From assembly GCA_934621605.1 (NCBI GenBank), contig CAKTUZ010000001.1, positions 230,408 through 294,407 of the forward strand: a stretch of DNA of 64,000 bases, in the 5' to 3' direction. Of this stretch, positions 1 through 8,519 are shown one piece after another. Within the stretch, counting starts at the first letter, position 1. The number at the start of each line of letters is the position of its first letter. The notes under the pieces were generated by a model, which did not search any database, was not told where the DNA came from, and was given only the letters and a program-made list of their open reading frames with translations. Source of the DNA: an uncultured bacterium. Lineage in GTDB: Bacteria; Vulcanimicrobiota; Xenobia; Xenobiales; Xenobiaceae. A program made the position numbers and the translations under genes.

Positions 1-1
1 T

Positions 2-1741
2 TATACCGATGTTCGTTTGGATACTCGCTACACATCAGATGGCGTTCGGGTGATCTTCCGTGTATTGGAGAATCCTGTTGTTGACGAAATCGTGTTGGAA
101 GGCAACAATGTAGCTTCCAGTGAGAAGTTGCGTTCCCTTATGCAATTGGAAACTGGTAAAGTTCTCAATACACGCATTCTGCAAAACGACTTGCAGTCTA
201 TCAATAAATATTATAATGAAGATTTAGGCTATACTATCAGCCCTTCTCACGTTACCAAGCTTGATTTTAATGATGGAAAGCTGACTTTAACTTTGGCTGA
301 CGGTATTATTGTTAAAGAAGTAAAGGTTGAGGGCGTTACAGTCTTCCCTCACGATCAGGTCGCTTCCATGATCACGCTGAAACCTGGCGACTTATTTAAC
401 CGTAACACATTGCGCACCGACACGGAAAAAATCTCGGCACTTTATGATGAGAAGCAATATATTTTGGATACGATAAAGCCCTCTGTCGATGTGGAAACTG
501 GTGTTGTTACCGTCAATGTGGTTGAAGCTGTACTTCAGGAGATTAAGTTAACTTGGACCGGAACTAGCGCTAGTAAACATCGTACCAAAGATGAAACTGT
601 GCTGCGCAATATCCGCACTAAGCCTGGTGAGGTGATGCGCCGTGATCGCATTCAAAAAGACTTAGAACGTTTGAATAATTTAGGCTTGTTTAAGAAGGTA
701 GAGCCGGAGGTTGAGCCCGGATCTGCTCCCGGTCAAGCTATTTTGGTTCTCAATGTTGAGGAGCAGAAGACTGGTTTGGCTACCGTCGGTGTAGGTTATG
801 CTGGCGGAGGCTCGGGTGCTGTACGTCCAGGTATTACAGGTGCTATCTCTTATTCAGAGCGCAATTTATTCGGCGAAGGCAAACAGTTCTCTGTCAACTT
901 GCAGCGTGGTGCTCAGATTGGCGCTTATAGTATTTCTTACTACGATCCGGCCATTAACTCCGCCCAAGATTCTATTGGCGTATCGGCATATTATAATAGC
1001 GTTGATGATTTGGAACAGCAAGTGACTGGTGCCGACTATGGTACTTATGCTTATTATGATCAGGAAGTTTATGGTGCTACTGTAACTTATGGTCATCCTT
1101 TCTCTGATGATTTCCGCGGTTTTGTAACTCTGCGTCATGAGACTATCAATTTGACTATGTCAGGCAAGTCTCTTTATGTGCCTGTCGGTTTGGGTAAAGG
1201 TGACTTGAATGCCATTGGTTTGTCTACACTTTACGATACCCGTGACGATGTATTTAGTCCTCACAAAGGAAGCTACGCTAATGTGGCTCTCACTTTTGCT
1301 GGCTTCGGAGGAGACTACAATTACAAAAAGTTTGTTGTAGAAGGTCGCCATTATGTTCCTTTGACTAAGCGCTCTACATTGGCTTTGCGAGGAATGTACG
1401 GTACGGTTGGTAATGGTGCTCCCGCTTCTGAATATTTCTATGCTGGCGGTACTGATACTTTGCGTGGTTATCAGGACAACTCCATGTTCGGTAATAAGGT
1501 TGTTTTGCTCAATGCCGAGTATCGTTTCCCCATTGGTAATATTAAGATGCTTAGCGGCGCTGTTTTTGTGGATGCCGGTAATGCTTGGATTTCCGGCTAT
1601 AAATCCAGCGAGCTTTACACTGATGCCGGTGTCGGTTTGCGTATAGTCTTCCCCAACCTGGGATTAGGTGTCATTCGTATAGACTATGCTTTCGGCAAAG
1701 ACGGATCTCGTTCCAGTATCGGTATAGGTCAGTCCTTCTAA
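2..1741 (+). CDS. bamA: BamA/Omp85 outer-membrane assembly factor (5' end outside window)
   Basis: Open from the first codon of the window; the start lies upstream of base 1. BamA inserts beta-barrel proteins into the outer membrane. The visible part holds about three POTRA-type repeats (first about 250 residues, each with the V-x-x-I-x-x-x-G-N pattern and the following turn/strand elements). It is followed by a roughly 330-residue Omp85 barrel with the conserved L-R-G-Y element near residue 480 and a terminal Phe (G-I-G-Q-S-F end), the usual barrel C-terminal signature. It is followed by four Skp/OmpH-like genes and lpxD, the classic bamA-skp-lpxD order, so it is BamA rather than TamA. A 260-bp gap with its own strong ribosome binding site separates it from the next gene, so the latter may also have its own promoter. 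Confidence 0.93.
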   Translation, partial: YTDVRLDTRYTSDGVRVIFRVLENPVVDEIVLEGNNVASSEKLRSLMQLETGKVLNTRILQNDLQSINKYYNEDLGYTISPSHVTKLDFNDGKLTLTLADGIIVKEVKVEGVTVFPHDQVASMITLKPGDLFNRNTLRTDTEKISALYDEKQYILDTIKPSVDVETGVVTVNVVEAVLQEIKLTWTGTSASKHRTKDETVLRNIRTKPGEVMRRDRIQKDLERLNNLGLFKKVEPEVEPGSAPGQAILVLNVEEQKTGLATVGVGYAGGGSGAVRPGITGAISYSERNLFGEGKQFSVNLQRGAQIGAYSISYYDPAINSAQDSIGVSAYYNSVDDLEQQVTGADYGTYAYYDQEVYGATVTYGHPFSDDFRGFVTLRHETINLTMSGKSLYVPVGLGKGDLNAIGLSTLYDTRDDVFSPHKGSYANVALTFAGFGGDYNYKKFVVEGRHYVPLTKRSTLALRGMYGTVGNGAPASEYFYAGGTDTLRGYQDNSMFGNKVVLLNAEYRFPIGNIKMLSGAVFVDAGNAWISGYKSSELYTDAGVGLRIVFPNLGLGVIRIDYAFGKDGSRSSIGIGQSF

Positions 1742-2001
1742 GTTGTTGCTATTTAGGGGGAGGGGTGTGACTCTTAGAGATGGTGGGCTCTTGTCGTTTG
1801 TTGGCTTGTGTAGCTGCAACGGCTGTAGATTGTCGTTTGAATATTGTTATTTAATAGTCGAGGCAGAGTAGGGAGGGGGCTTTGTTAAAGAGACGGGATG
1901 ACCGTTTATCAGAACAGAGGTTGCCTTTTAGAATTTAAAATAACCCCATTCTTTTTATTGGGGGTAGTTCCCAAGAACCCTTAAAGGAGGTTCAGGTTTA
2001 A

Positions 2002-3003
2002 ATGTCTGAGATTGATTTGAATAAGACTACTGCTGATGACGCTGTTACTGAAAAGAGCAGTGAAGCTGTCGTTCCTTCCGGCAGCAATAAGAAAAAGACT
2101 GTAGCTATAGTTGTTGCCATTGCAGTTTTGATCATTATCGGTGTAGGAACTTGGCTATTCTTGAGTCCCGGCGGCATGATGTCTTCTCCGGCTAAGAGAG
2201 TCGGTTGTATTGACGCTTCGGCCATATATGCTCTCGATGAGTTTAAAAATGCAGAAAAGCAAATAGCCGAGTTCGCCGAGAAAAAAAATAAAGAATTTGA
2301 AAAAGCCGTTTCTGAAAAGAATGGTAAAGAAGGTGCTGAAACCGAACTCCAGCTTCTTTACAGTAAGCTTCAGGGTGAAGTTGAAGTTAATCGCAACAAG
2401 ATTATTCTTCCCTTAAATAATCGAGTTTCTGCGGCTATAGCTTCTGTGTCTGCTGGCAAAGGCTTGAATGTTGTGCTTGACAAGCGCGTCGTTGTTTGCG
2501 GTGTGCCCGATATTACTGAGGATGTGAAAAAACTTTTCCAACAAAAAGGCGAGCTTAAGTTGCCTGCCGAGGAAGATACTAGCAATTCTCCGGTTGCTTA
2601 TTTTGATCAAGGTATTGTGCGTAAACTTAAAGTTTTCGGTGAAGTTGATATAAAATTGAGTCAAGCTCGTGCTGATATGATGCGCGAATTTGAAAAAAAA
2701 GCTCCCAGCCTTTCTGCTTCCGAGCGCGAGGCTTTACAGCGTGAAATGTCTGCCCGTTTTGAAGCTCTCAGTCAGCAGCAATATGCTCCTCTCTACCAGA
2801 AAGTAAACAATTCCGTCAATAAAGTTGCCAAAGATTTAGGCATCTCTCTGGTTCTTAATAAGCAAACCGTTATGTACGGCGGTCGCAATATTACTGATGA
2901 AGTAATTGATACTTTCAACGCCAGTTTGAGCAATGATACGGCTGAAACTGCTCCGGCTGCCGATAGTAAGGCTGCTGCCAAGGACGCTAAAGCTTCTAAG
3001 TAA
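2002..3003 (+). CDS. Membrane-anchored double OmpH/Skp-like protein
   Basis: 333 residues. The N-terminus is acidic and cytoplasmic in type (about 30 residues), followed by one membrane helix (about 33-54), so it is a signal-anchor protein, not a cleaved one. The rest is two Skp/OmpH-like units: about 65-185 and about 198-312. Each begins with a short beta strand (V-G-C-I-D-A and V-A-Y-F-D-Q), continues as a helical hairpin, and ends in a strand pattern followed by D/N-I-T-(D/E)-(D/E)-V. The two C-terminal strand blocks (around 155-180 and 285-310) match closely, so this is an internal duplication. Normal Skp is about 160 residues with one unit. Skp captures unfolded outer-membrane proteins in the periplasm, and a tethered tandem version is inferred here. 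A strong site (AAAGGAGG) lies 11 bases before the ATG. Confidence 0.8.
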   Translation: MSEIDLNKTTADDAVTEKSSEAVVPSGSNKKKTVAIVVAIAVLIIIGVGTWLFLSPGGMMSSPAKRVGCIDASAIYALDEFKNAEKQIAEFAEKKNKEFEKAVSEKNGKEGAETELQLLYSKLQGEVEVNRNKIILPLNNRVSAAIASVSAGKGLNVVLDKRVVVCGVPDITEDVKKLFQQKGELKLPAEEDTSNSPVAYFDQGIVRKLKVFGEVDIKLSQARADMMREFEKKAPSLSASEREALQREMSARFEALSQQQYAPLYQKVNNSVNKVAKDLGISLVLNKQTVMYGGRNITDEVIDTFNASLSNDTAETAPAADSKAAAKDAKASK

Positions 3004-3016
3004 TTGAGGTGTTTTT

Positions 3017-4456
3017 ATGCAGTTTTTTTCTGTCCCTAACTTAAAACGCACAGGTGTTTGGCTGGGAACGTGCGGCTTGCTGGCCGGTGCCATTCTGGCT
3101 GCTCGCGTTGATTTTGGCGGAATGGCCTGTGCCGAGGGGACTGCCCCGAAAAAACCTGCTGCTTCCGGTGAAGCTCAGGAAAAATTTACTGAGCTGGCCG
3201 TAGTAGACTTTGAAAAGCTGCTTAAGGATCGTCCCGACTACGAACGTATAACTCAGCTTGATGAGCAAATTCGTCTGCTGCAGCAAGAGTTGGATTTTTT
3301 ACCTTTGGCTGATCGGAAGCGTAAAGTCGATTCCGGGCGCAAACGTATGGAGCGTGAGGTCGAGAAAGCTCGTAACGAGTTGCAAGCTGAATCTACTCGG
3401 ATAGGTAATGAATTGAAGAGCTTTCGTAATAACCTGACCAACCAGCTTGAGCAGGAAAGCAAAGCACTCAATGAACACTATCAAAATGTTTTGCGTCAGA
3501 GAGTAGCGGCTTTGGCTCCAAAAACTCCTCCTCAAGTTCCGGAAGATGTGCAAAAACGCATGAACAGCTTTTTGAGCGATTTGGCCAGTGTGCGTCAACA
3601 GCGTGTCTCTGCTAAGCGTTTGGAGTTGGAGCGCACTATGCAGAATAATTTGGAAAATGCTCGCGCTTCTATGGATGAACGTTTGGCAGAATATGACAGT
3701 TCTTTGATGCAAGAAAATCAGGAACAGCGCGTCAATTTACAGTTGCAATTGCAAACTGCGGCCAATGCTGAAGAGGAATCGGCCATACAAGATAAGTTAG
3801 CTGCTCTCGGAGATGAAGAAACAGCCAAAAAGGCTGTTAAGCGTGATGAGCTTACTGCTGAATATAAACGCTTGGAAGCTGATGAACGTGCCAATGTTAA
3901 CTCTAAGGTAAAGGCCTTCGAAGCTTCGCTTGATGAGGAAACTAAGGCTAAGGCTGCTGCTGAGCAGGAGCGCTTGTTGAAAAATGTGCAGGTGCCCTCT
4001 CCTAAGACCAATCAGGCTGAGATTGAAGCTCAGATAGCTAAAATAAAGTCTACCATAAATGCAGAGATGGAAGCTAAAAAGGCTGAAATGACAGCGGCAA
4101 TGCAAAGTAAAGCTGAAGAAGCTCAGCGCAATATGGAGCGTAAACAAGCTGCTTTGGAGAAGCGCTTGCGGGCAACGCAAAAGCAGTTGGAAGCTATGGT
4201 CAGCAATTCTTCTAAAGATGTCAGTGACGAAACTCGCAAAAAAATGGATGACATCAAAGCTAAGATCAAAGACTTGCAGAAGCAGCGTCAGGAACTTTAT
4301 GACGGTATGGCTGATGAGTTGCGTGAGGTTGTCAGCAAAATTGCAGCCGAGCAAGAGGGGCAGCCGTCTGTCATAGGAGTATATTCTGTCAATATTGATT
4401 GTTTGGATCTTACCGATAAAACAATGCTTGCCTTGGAAAAAGAAGACCAACGTTAG
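3017..4456 (+). CDS. Very long coiled-coil OmpH/Skp-like periplasmic protein
   Basis: 479 residues. The N-terminal export signal (hydrophobic run about 14-29, ending near A-C-A-E) is followed by an OmpH-type first strand (A-V-V-D-F-E-K). Then comes about 330 residues of Ala/Glu/Lys/Gln-rich coiled coil, and a C-terminal segment with the OmpH ending pattern (V-Y-S-V-N-I then D-L-T-D-K). The chain looks like a Skp fold whose helical arms have been expanded about threefold; family members are normally 150-180 residues. It sits 13 bases after the double OmpH gene and 9 bases before the next OmpH lipoprotein gene, so all are probably one transcript. Role inferred: periplasmic holdase or spacer for outer-membrane protein delivery. 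A simple coiled-coil protein unrelated to Skp is the alternative. Confidence 0.72.
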   Translation: MQFFSVPNLKRTGVWLGTCGLLAGAILAARVDFGGMACAEGTAPKKPAASGEAQEKFTELAVVDFEKLLKDRPDYERITQLDEQIRLLQQELDFLPLADRKRKVDSGRKRMEREVEKARNELQAESTRIGNELKSFRNNLTNQLEQESKALNEHYQNVLRQRVAALAPKTPPQVPEDVQKRMNSFLSDLASVRQQRVSAKRLELERTMQNNLENARASMDERLAEYDSSLMQENQEQRVNLQLQLQTAANAEEESAIQDKLAALGDEETAKKAVKRDELTAEYKRLEADERANVNSKVKAFEASLDEETKAKAAAEQERLLKNVQVPSPKTNQAEIEAQIAKIKSTINAEMEAKKAEMTAAMQSKAEEAQRNMERKQAALEKRLRATQKQLEAMVSNSSKDVSDETRKKMDDIKAKIKDLQKQRQELYDGMADELREVVSKIAAEQEGQPSVIGVYSVNIDCLDLTDKTMLALEKEDQR

Positions 4457-4465
4457 GAGGTCGTG

Positions 4466-5026
4466 GTGAATAGATTTTTATGGTGCGGGGCTGTTCTGTC
4501 AGCGCTCACAGTTGGGTGTCTGTGTGCGGTCGGTTGTGCACCCAAGGAGAAAGTTATCATTCGTACCGGCACAATCAACAGTACGGTTGTGCTTCAGCAG
4601 GATGATAAATATCAAGAGCTGTCTCGCCAATATTTTGCTGAACGAATAAAGGCCAGCCAGGAAGTACAGCGCATAGTCAAAGAAAATTCCAATGTTGACG
4701 GCGTGGTCAGTGATCAATCGGTTTACGACAAGCTCATAAAAATTCAGAATGATGTGGAATCAAAGTGGCAAAAGCGTACTACAGAGTATGTTGACGCTAA
4801 AATGAAGAGTATGGAAAAAGCTGCCGCCAAAGTGGCTTTGGATAAAGGACTCGATCTTGTTTTGATTGATTCCAAGGATGTCCCTACTGTCGAGTATGGC
4901 AGCCATGATATTACTGCTAACGTTTTGGCGGCTATGCCCGGTTTTGCCGGAGCTGCAGACTCTGAAGGCGAGCAAGCCAAAGCTGCCGAGTCGACAGAAG
5001 CTGCCTCTCCAGTCGGTAGCAAGTAA
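4466..5026 (+). CDS. OmpH/Skp-like lipoprotein
   Basis: About 186 residues. A lipoprotein signal ends in A-V-G-C, so the mature protein should be lipidated. It is followed by an OmpH-like strand (T-I-N-S-T-V-V-L), a helical middle part and the usual ending (L-V-L-I-D then H-D-I-T-A-N-V). Two consecutive GTG codons can start it; the second is preferred because AGGAGG, which overlaps the stop codon of the upstream gene, then lies 5 bases away instead of 2. An Ala/Glu/Ser-rich tail of about 25 residues follows the conserved domain. It belongs to the tandem Skp-like gene set downstream of bamA. Lipidation is seen in the sequence; chaperone activity is inferred. Confidence 0.77.
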   Translation: MNRFLWCGAVLSALTVGCLCAVGCAPKEKVIIRTGTINSTVVLQQDDKYQELSRQYFAERIKASQEVQRIVKENSNVDGVVSDQSVYDKLIKIQNDVESKWQKRTTEYVDAKMKSMEKAAAKVALDKGLDLVLIDSKDVPTVEYGSHDITANVLAAMPGFAGAADSEGEQAKAAESTEAASPVGSK

Positions 5027-5047
5027 AAGATCGGAGGGATAGACAGT

Positions 5048-5521
5048 TTGAAGTGTTCGAAGTTTGTACACTGTTTGGTTCTTACGGTTGTAAGTGCGGT
5101 TTTGCTTTTGGGTGGTAGCGGTTGTGCTCAGCGCACCCTAAAGGTTGGTGTTGTCAATACTGAAAGGATTATTAGAGAAAATCCTAAGTATATGGAGCTA
5201 AATGTCATTCTCTCTGACGAGCGAAGTAAGGTATATTCGCAAATACCCGACAATGTCAGCAGTATGTCTGCTGCTCAGAAAAAGGCTTTGCAAGAAAAGT
5301 TGGCTAAGGACGCCGCAGAAAGATCCAGCAAATTTGACAAGCTCTACAATGAGAGCATGCAAGGTTTGCGAGAAGATATTAAGGCTCAGGCTTCTGAAGT
5401 TGCCAAAGACAAAGGCATAGACTTAGTTGTTGTTAATACGGTAAATTATCCAGTTGTACTTTATACCAGCGGGGATAACATTACTTTAGATATTTTACTG
5501 AAAATGGATAGCTCTAGATAG
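5048..5521 (+). CDS. OmpH/Skp-like lipoprotein
   Basis: 157 residues, close to normal Skp length. A lipoprotein signal (hydrophobic run then G-S-G-C) precedes the OmpH first strand (V-G-V-V-N-T-E-R-I). The helical section ends in the family pattern (L-V-V-V-N then D-N-I-T-L-D). The start is TTG, preceded by GGAGGG at a 9-base distance; no ATG or GTG is available before the signal peptide. Its TAG stop abuts the ATG of the lpxD-like gene, so the two are translationally coupled. Fourth member of the tandem Skp-like set. Confidence 0.8.
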   Translation: MKCSKFVHCLVLTVVSAVLLLGGSGCAQRTLKVGVVNTERIIRENPKYMELNVILSDERSKVYSQIPDNVSSMSAAQKKALQEKLAKDAAERSSKFDKLYNESMQGLREDIKAQASEVAKDKGIDLVVVNTVNYPVVLYTSGDNITLDILLKMDSSR

Positions 5522-6235
5522 ATGAGAGAACAATTTATACATCCAAGTGCTTGCATAGACGGTTCTGCTTCTCTGGGTGAAGGATGCAGAGTTGGAGCTA
5601 TGGCCGTAATTGAGAGCGGTGCTAAGGTGGGAGCTGGAGCTGAGATTGGCCCTAAAGTTTATATCGGTCGTAACGTTTGTATAGGCTGCGGGGCCGTGGT
5701 CGGTTGTGGCGCTGTACTTATGGATGACACCATATTGGGAAATCGAGCTGTAGTAGAGGCCGGAGCGGTTTTGGGCATGGACGGTTTTGGTTATGTCTTT
5801 GATGGTAAGAGTCACCGCAAAATTCCCCAGGTTGGCAATGTGGTTATTGGTGAAGGGGCTAAGATTGGAGCCTGTTCTTGTGTAGATAGAGCAGCTACAG
5901 CTTCTACAATAATAGGGGACTATACGGAGTTGGGCCATATGGTTATGGTCGGCCATAATAGTAAGGTCGGCAACCATTGTCATATCGGTGATCAGAGTGG
6001 ACTAACCGGTTCGTCTATAGTGGGTAACAATTGTACTATCGGTTCTCAGTGCGGTATTGGGGTGCGCGTAGAGTTGGGGGACGATTGCGTGCTTATGGAT
6101 CGCTCTACGGCCATGCGCAAGTATGAAGCCGGGCAGGTTCTGGCAGGTAATCCGGGGCGTCCTGTGGCTGAGGTGCGTCGTATTGAGGCTGCTTTTAATT
6201 TACTCCCTAAGCTTTTAAAAGATCATATGAAGTAA
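5522..6235 (+). CDS. lpxD: UDP-3-O-acylglucosamine N-acyltransferase lacking the N-terminal domain
   Basis: 237 residues; typical LpxD is about 340. The chain is almost entirely left-handed beta-helix hexapeptide repeats. It starts directly at the I-H-P-S-A element, so the N-terminal uridine-binding domain (about 100 residues) is absent. LpxD-specific elements remain: D-G-F-G-Y (87-91), K-I-P-Q-V-G, I-G-A with V-D-R (around 115-123), and a His in V-G-H-N (His145) at the place of the catalytic A-H-N. The upstream D-N-L-V-Q is altered to G-H-M-V-M. LpxD transfers the second hydroxyacyl chain from ACP in lipid A synthesis. It may act alone, or with the second LpxD-like protein encoded about 12 kb downstream, which keeps the N-terminal domain. 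ATG overlaps no upstream codon but abuts the previous stop; the operon ends at a clear terminator. Confidence 0.85.
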   Translation: MREQFIHPSACIDGSASLGEGCRVGAMAVIESGAKVGAGAEIGPKVYIGRNVCIGCGAVVGCGAVLMDDTILGNRAVVEAGAVLGMDGFGYVFDGKSHRKIPQVGNVVIGEGAKIGACSCVDRAATASTIIGDYTELGHMVMVGHNSKVGNHCHIGDQSGLTGSSIVGNNCTIGSQCGIGVRVELGDDCVLMDRSTAMRKYEAGQVLAGNPGRPVAEVRRIEAAFNLLPKLLKDHMK

Positions 6236-6242
6236 TATAGTT

Positions 6243-6286
6243 ATGCCCGTCGATGCTATAAAGCTCTGGCGGGCATAAAATTTTTT
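6243..6286 (+). terminator. Intrinsic terminator after lpxD
   Basis: Perfect 7-bp stem ATGCCCG/CGGGCAT with a 20-base loop, followed by AAAATTTTTT. It closes the bamA-skp-lpxD transcript. Confidence 0.85.
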
Positions 6287-6389
6287 AAATCAACGTATCT
6301 TGCTTACCAAAATAGCAAGTTTTGTAAGTATTCTTCACAATGGATAAGGCCATACTTGCTTTGAATTTTGCGGGAAGAATAGACTATTT

Positions 6390-6454
6390 TGTCCACCTTC
6401 GAATGCTTGCGCAGATTATGTGGACATACCTAAAAGCATGGGCTTTACGGCACT
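6390..6454 (+). promoter_or_regulatory. Structured leader with a motif shared with 42.4 kb
   Basis: A 7-bp inverted repeat (TGTCCAC at 6390, GTGGACA at 6420) is followed by GGGCTTTACGGCACT (6440-6454). The same 15 bases occur at 42427-42441, also in a non-coding-looking leader on the same strand and about 35-45 bases before an ATGAAA. A TTGAAT/TATTTT pair with 18-base spacing (6361, 6385) could be the promoter. A regulatory RNA or protein site is possible; no known riboswitch class was recognised. Confidence 0.25.
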
Positions 6455-6497
6455 TGCGTTAAAATAAGGATAGCGAATATTTTGGAGCTGAGTATAT

Positions 6498-8327
6498 ATG
6501 AAAGGTCATAAGCTTTTAGCCTTAGTGCTGGCTTTTGCCGCTTTTTATTTTTTTGCTCTTCAGTCTGCTTTGGCTGCTGACGTCGTTTTGGGAGGACAGG
6601 TTGTCTTCCGTATCAATGACGAAGAGCAGGCGGAGAAAATTTCTGAAAAGATCGAAGCTATGTTGCAAAGGGGAGCCTCCTCTTCTTCTGTTAAAGTAGC
6701 TCGTAAAGAGGTTGCCGGTTCGGCAGATAAAAAAAACAGTGAGTCTGGAGATAAAACTGGCAATAAAGCTAAGAAGTCCGTATATAAAATATATTGGGGT
6801 AGTGAATTTATTATCGAAGTAAATGATGAAATTGCCAAACAGAACGGCTCTTCGGCAGAGGCTTTGGCTAATCTTTGGGCCTCCAATATGCGCAATATTA
6901 TTGATATCGGTCTGTTAAATGTTGATACAGCTCGTGCAGTTTTGGCTATTGGCGCCGAGAAGACCGTTTCTGCTACCGGTTTGGCTAATGGTCCGTTGAT
7001 TGTTGAAGAAGCTGCTGGTGTGGTAGATATTGATATCGATCAGGAAAATGGTCTGATAAAGTTGATCGGTCGCAGAGTTGGTAAGTCGTCTTTAACTGTC
7101 AGCAAGGGTATTGCGTCTGTCACCGTATTTGTACAAGTAAAAGATTGGGCTGGTAAGTTACCTCGCTCAGTTACTGTGGAAGTAACTGGTACTCCGGCCC
7201 AAAAGGATGCTGTTTCTCAAGCGGTTATGCTTTCTATCGCTGCTAATACTTTTGTGCAGCCTGGATGCAGCGTCTATTTTGATGATTCCAATTTTAACCC
7301 GGTTCCTGTGCCTAAAGGTGACAGTATGCGTTTAAGTGTGCCGGTAGGGATCAGTGCTTCTGACGATTATTTTGCTGTCAAAGGCGATGTAAATGTACTT
7401 ATTCAAAATATTGAGCTTCCTTATGCCGAGCAAAATTTGCTTTTGGTAAGTAATCGTCCGGAAAGAGTCGATACTGATGGCGTACTGATGAAGTATAGCT
7501 TTAAAAAACGCGAACCCAGTCGTCTAATGTTTTCTCACCTTAATGCTTCGGCTAAAAATCGTTATTTATGGATAAATTTAGCCAATTTGAATGAAGAGCC
7601 TGTGAAGGTTGTCATCAGCAGAACGTCTGCCGGCCCTGAACGCAGTGAAATTTATGTGGGACAAACGGCTGCTAAGCGTTTTTTGGAGAACTTGGCTTGT
7701 CACTCCGGTTATGTTGTTACTTTACCACCTAATTCTGCCCTAGAGTTAGCTTCTTATGTTATGCGCCCTGAGGCTCTGGTGAGCGGTTTTATCAATTTCC
7801 AAATTTTGGAGGGTGCCAGTGCTACTGTAGAAGTGCGCAGTGCTCTTAATCCTGATTGCAATGATGGACGTGTCCTTCCAGAAATTGGTGCCCCTTTTAA
7901 TCCTTTTAAGATCCATCCGCACGGAGTATTCGCTCAGCCTTACTTTGAAAATGAAGGTGAGTTTGTTGTTGGTGGCAATCCTTTAGTATTTCGTTATGGA
8001 GAAAGCCCCTGGTTGATCGATTTTGAAACCGGTTTACCCAATACCGGAAATTTCGGTGTGCTTTATAAATCTTTAGTTGAATTAAAGAATCCTACCAGGC
8101 GCACGAAAACTGTTGGTCTCTATTTTACGCCTCTATCCGGGCCCGGCGGAGCCAATTTTCTGATTGGTGATTCTGTTTATCAGGCTGTTTTCCGTAAAAA
8201 AGGTGACGAAGTGCTGGTTGCTAAGATAGAGCTGTCTCCGGAGTCTAGTAGTACAATAGAAATAATCACTCTTCCGGAAGCCACTTCGTGTTATCCTGCA
8301 CAATATGAGTTGCGTGAAATGGACTGA
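6498..8327 (+). CDS. Large secreted protein of unknown function
   Basis: 609 residues with a clean signal peptide (hydrophobic 8-25, then Q-S-A-L-A-A). I do not recognise the family with confidence. After a Lys/Ser-rich segment (about 70-95), residues about 145-215 show alternating beta strands ending in I-K-L-I-G-R-R-V-G-K-S-S-L-T-V. This resembles the small beta domain found at the N-terminus of pilus/secretin-type proteins (weak resemblance). Residues about 320-470 look like Ig-type beta sandwich material. There is no membrane helix beyond the signal and no Cys-rich part apart from scattered residues. It is a single-gene unit between two terminators, inside an envelope-biogenesis region, so a periplasmic or surface structural role is a guess. 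Confidence 0.6.
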   Translation: MKGHKLLALVLAFAAFYFFALQSALAADVVLGGQVVFRINDEEQAEKISEKIEAMLQRGASSSSVKVARKEVAGSADKKNSESGDKTGNKAKKSVYKIYWGSEFIIEVNDEIAKQNGSSAEALANLWASNMRNIIDIGLLNVDTARAVLAIGAEKTVSATGLANGPLIVEEAAGVVDIDIDQENGLIKLIGRRVGKSSLTVSKGIASVTVFVQVKDWAGKLPRSVTVEVTGTPAQKDAVSQAVMLSIAANTFVQPGCSVYFDDSNFNPVPVPKGDSMRLSVPVGISASDDYFAVKGDVNVLIQNIELPYAEQNLLLVSNRPERVDTDGVLMKYSFKKREPSRLMFSHLNASAKNRYLWINLANLNEEPVKVVISRTSAGPERSEIYVGQTAAKRFLENLACHSGYVVTLPPNSALELASYVMRPEALVSGFINFQILEGASATVEVRSALNPDCNDGRVLPEIGAPFNPFKIHPHGVFAQPYFENEGEFVVGGNPLVFRYGESPWLIDFETGLPNTGNFGVLYKSLVELKNPTRRTKTVGLYFTPLSGPGGANFLIGDSVYQAVFRKKGDEVLVAKIELSPESSSTIEIITLPEATSCYPAQYELREMD

Positions 8328-8344
8328 CGTCGGCTATAGTTAAT

Positions 8345-8393
8345 AAAAAAACGATGCCTGCCGAAATTTTTTTTGGCTGACATCGTTTTTTTT
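8345..8393 (+). terminator. Intrinsic terminator
   Basis: AAAACGATG pairs with CATCGTTTT, with an inner GCC/GGC pair and a T-rich loop, followed by a run of T. Closes the secreted-protein gene; the A-run on the other side would allow weak action in both directions. Confidence 0.85.
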
Positions 8394-8439
8394 GTGTGGC
8401 TGACGGGCGGCCATTTATACGGCTTAAAGCGTGAAATAG

Positions 8440-8472
8440 AGGAATAGCCAATTTTACATTTAACCTATTCCT
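8440..8472. promoter_or_regulatory. Inverted repeat upstream of lpxC
   Basis: AGGAATAG at 8440 and CTATTCCT at 8465 form a perfect 8-bp inverted repeat with a 17-base AT-rich spacer, about 50 bases before the lpxC start. Possible operator; no match to a known regulator is claimed. Confidence 0.25.
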
Positions 8473-8519
8473 GCCAGAGTTTTTATGATTAGATTACAGT
8501 TATTTGGGAGAACATTTCC

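Noticed and set aside
3797..4450. Minus-strand frame of 217 codons opposite the long coiled-coil gene
   Set aside because: Leu/Phe/Ser-rich shadow typical of the reverse of an Ala/Glu/Lys-rich coiled coil; no site, no start context.
6396..6408. tRNA T-loop-like CCTTCGAATGC
   Set aside because: No acceptor stem, D-arm or anticodon arm can be folded around it.
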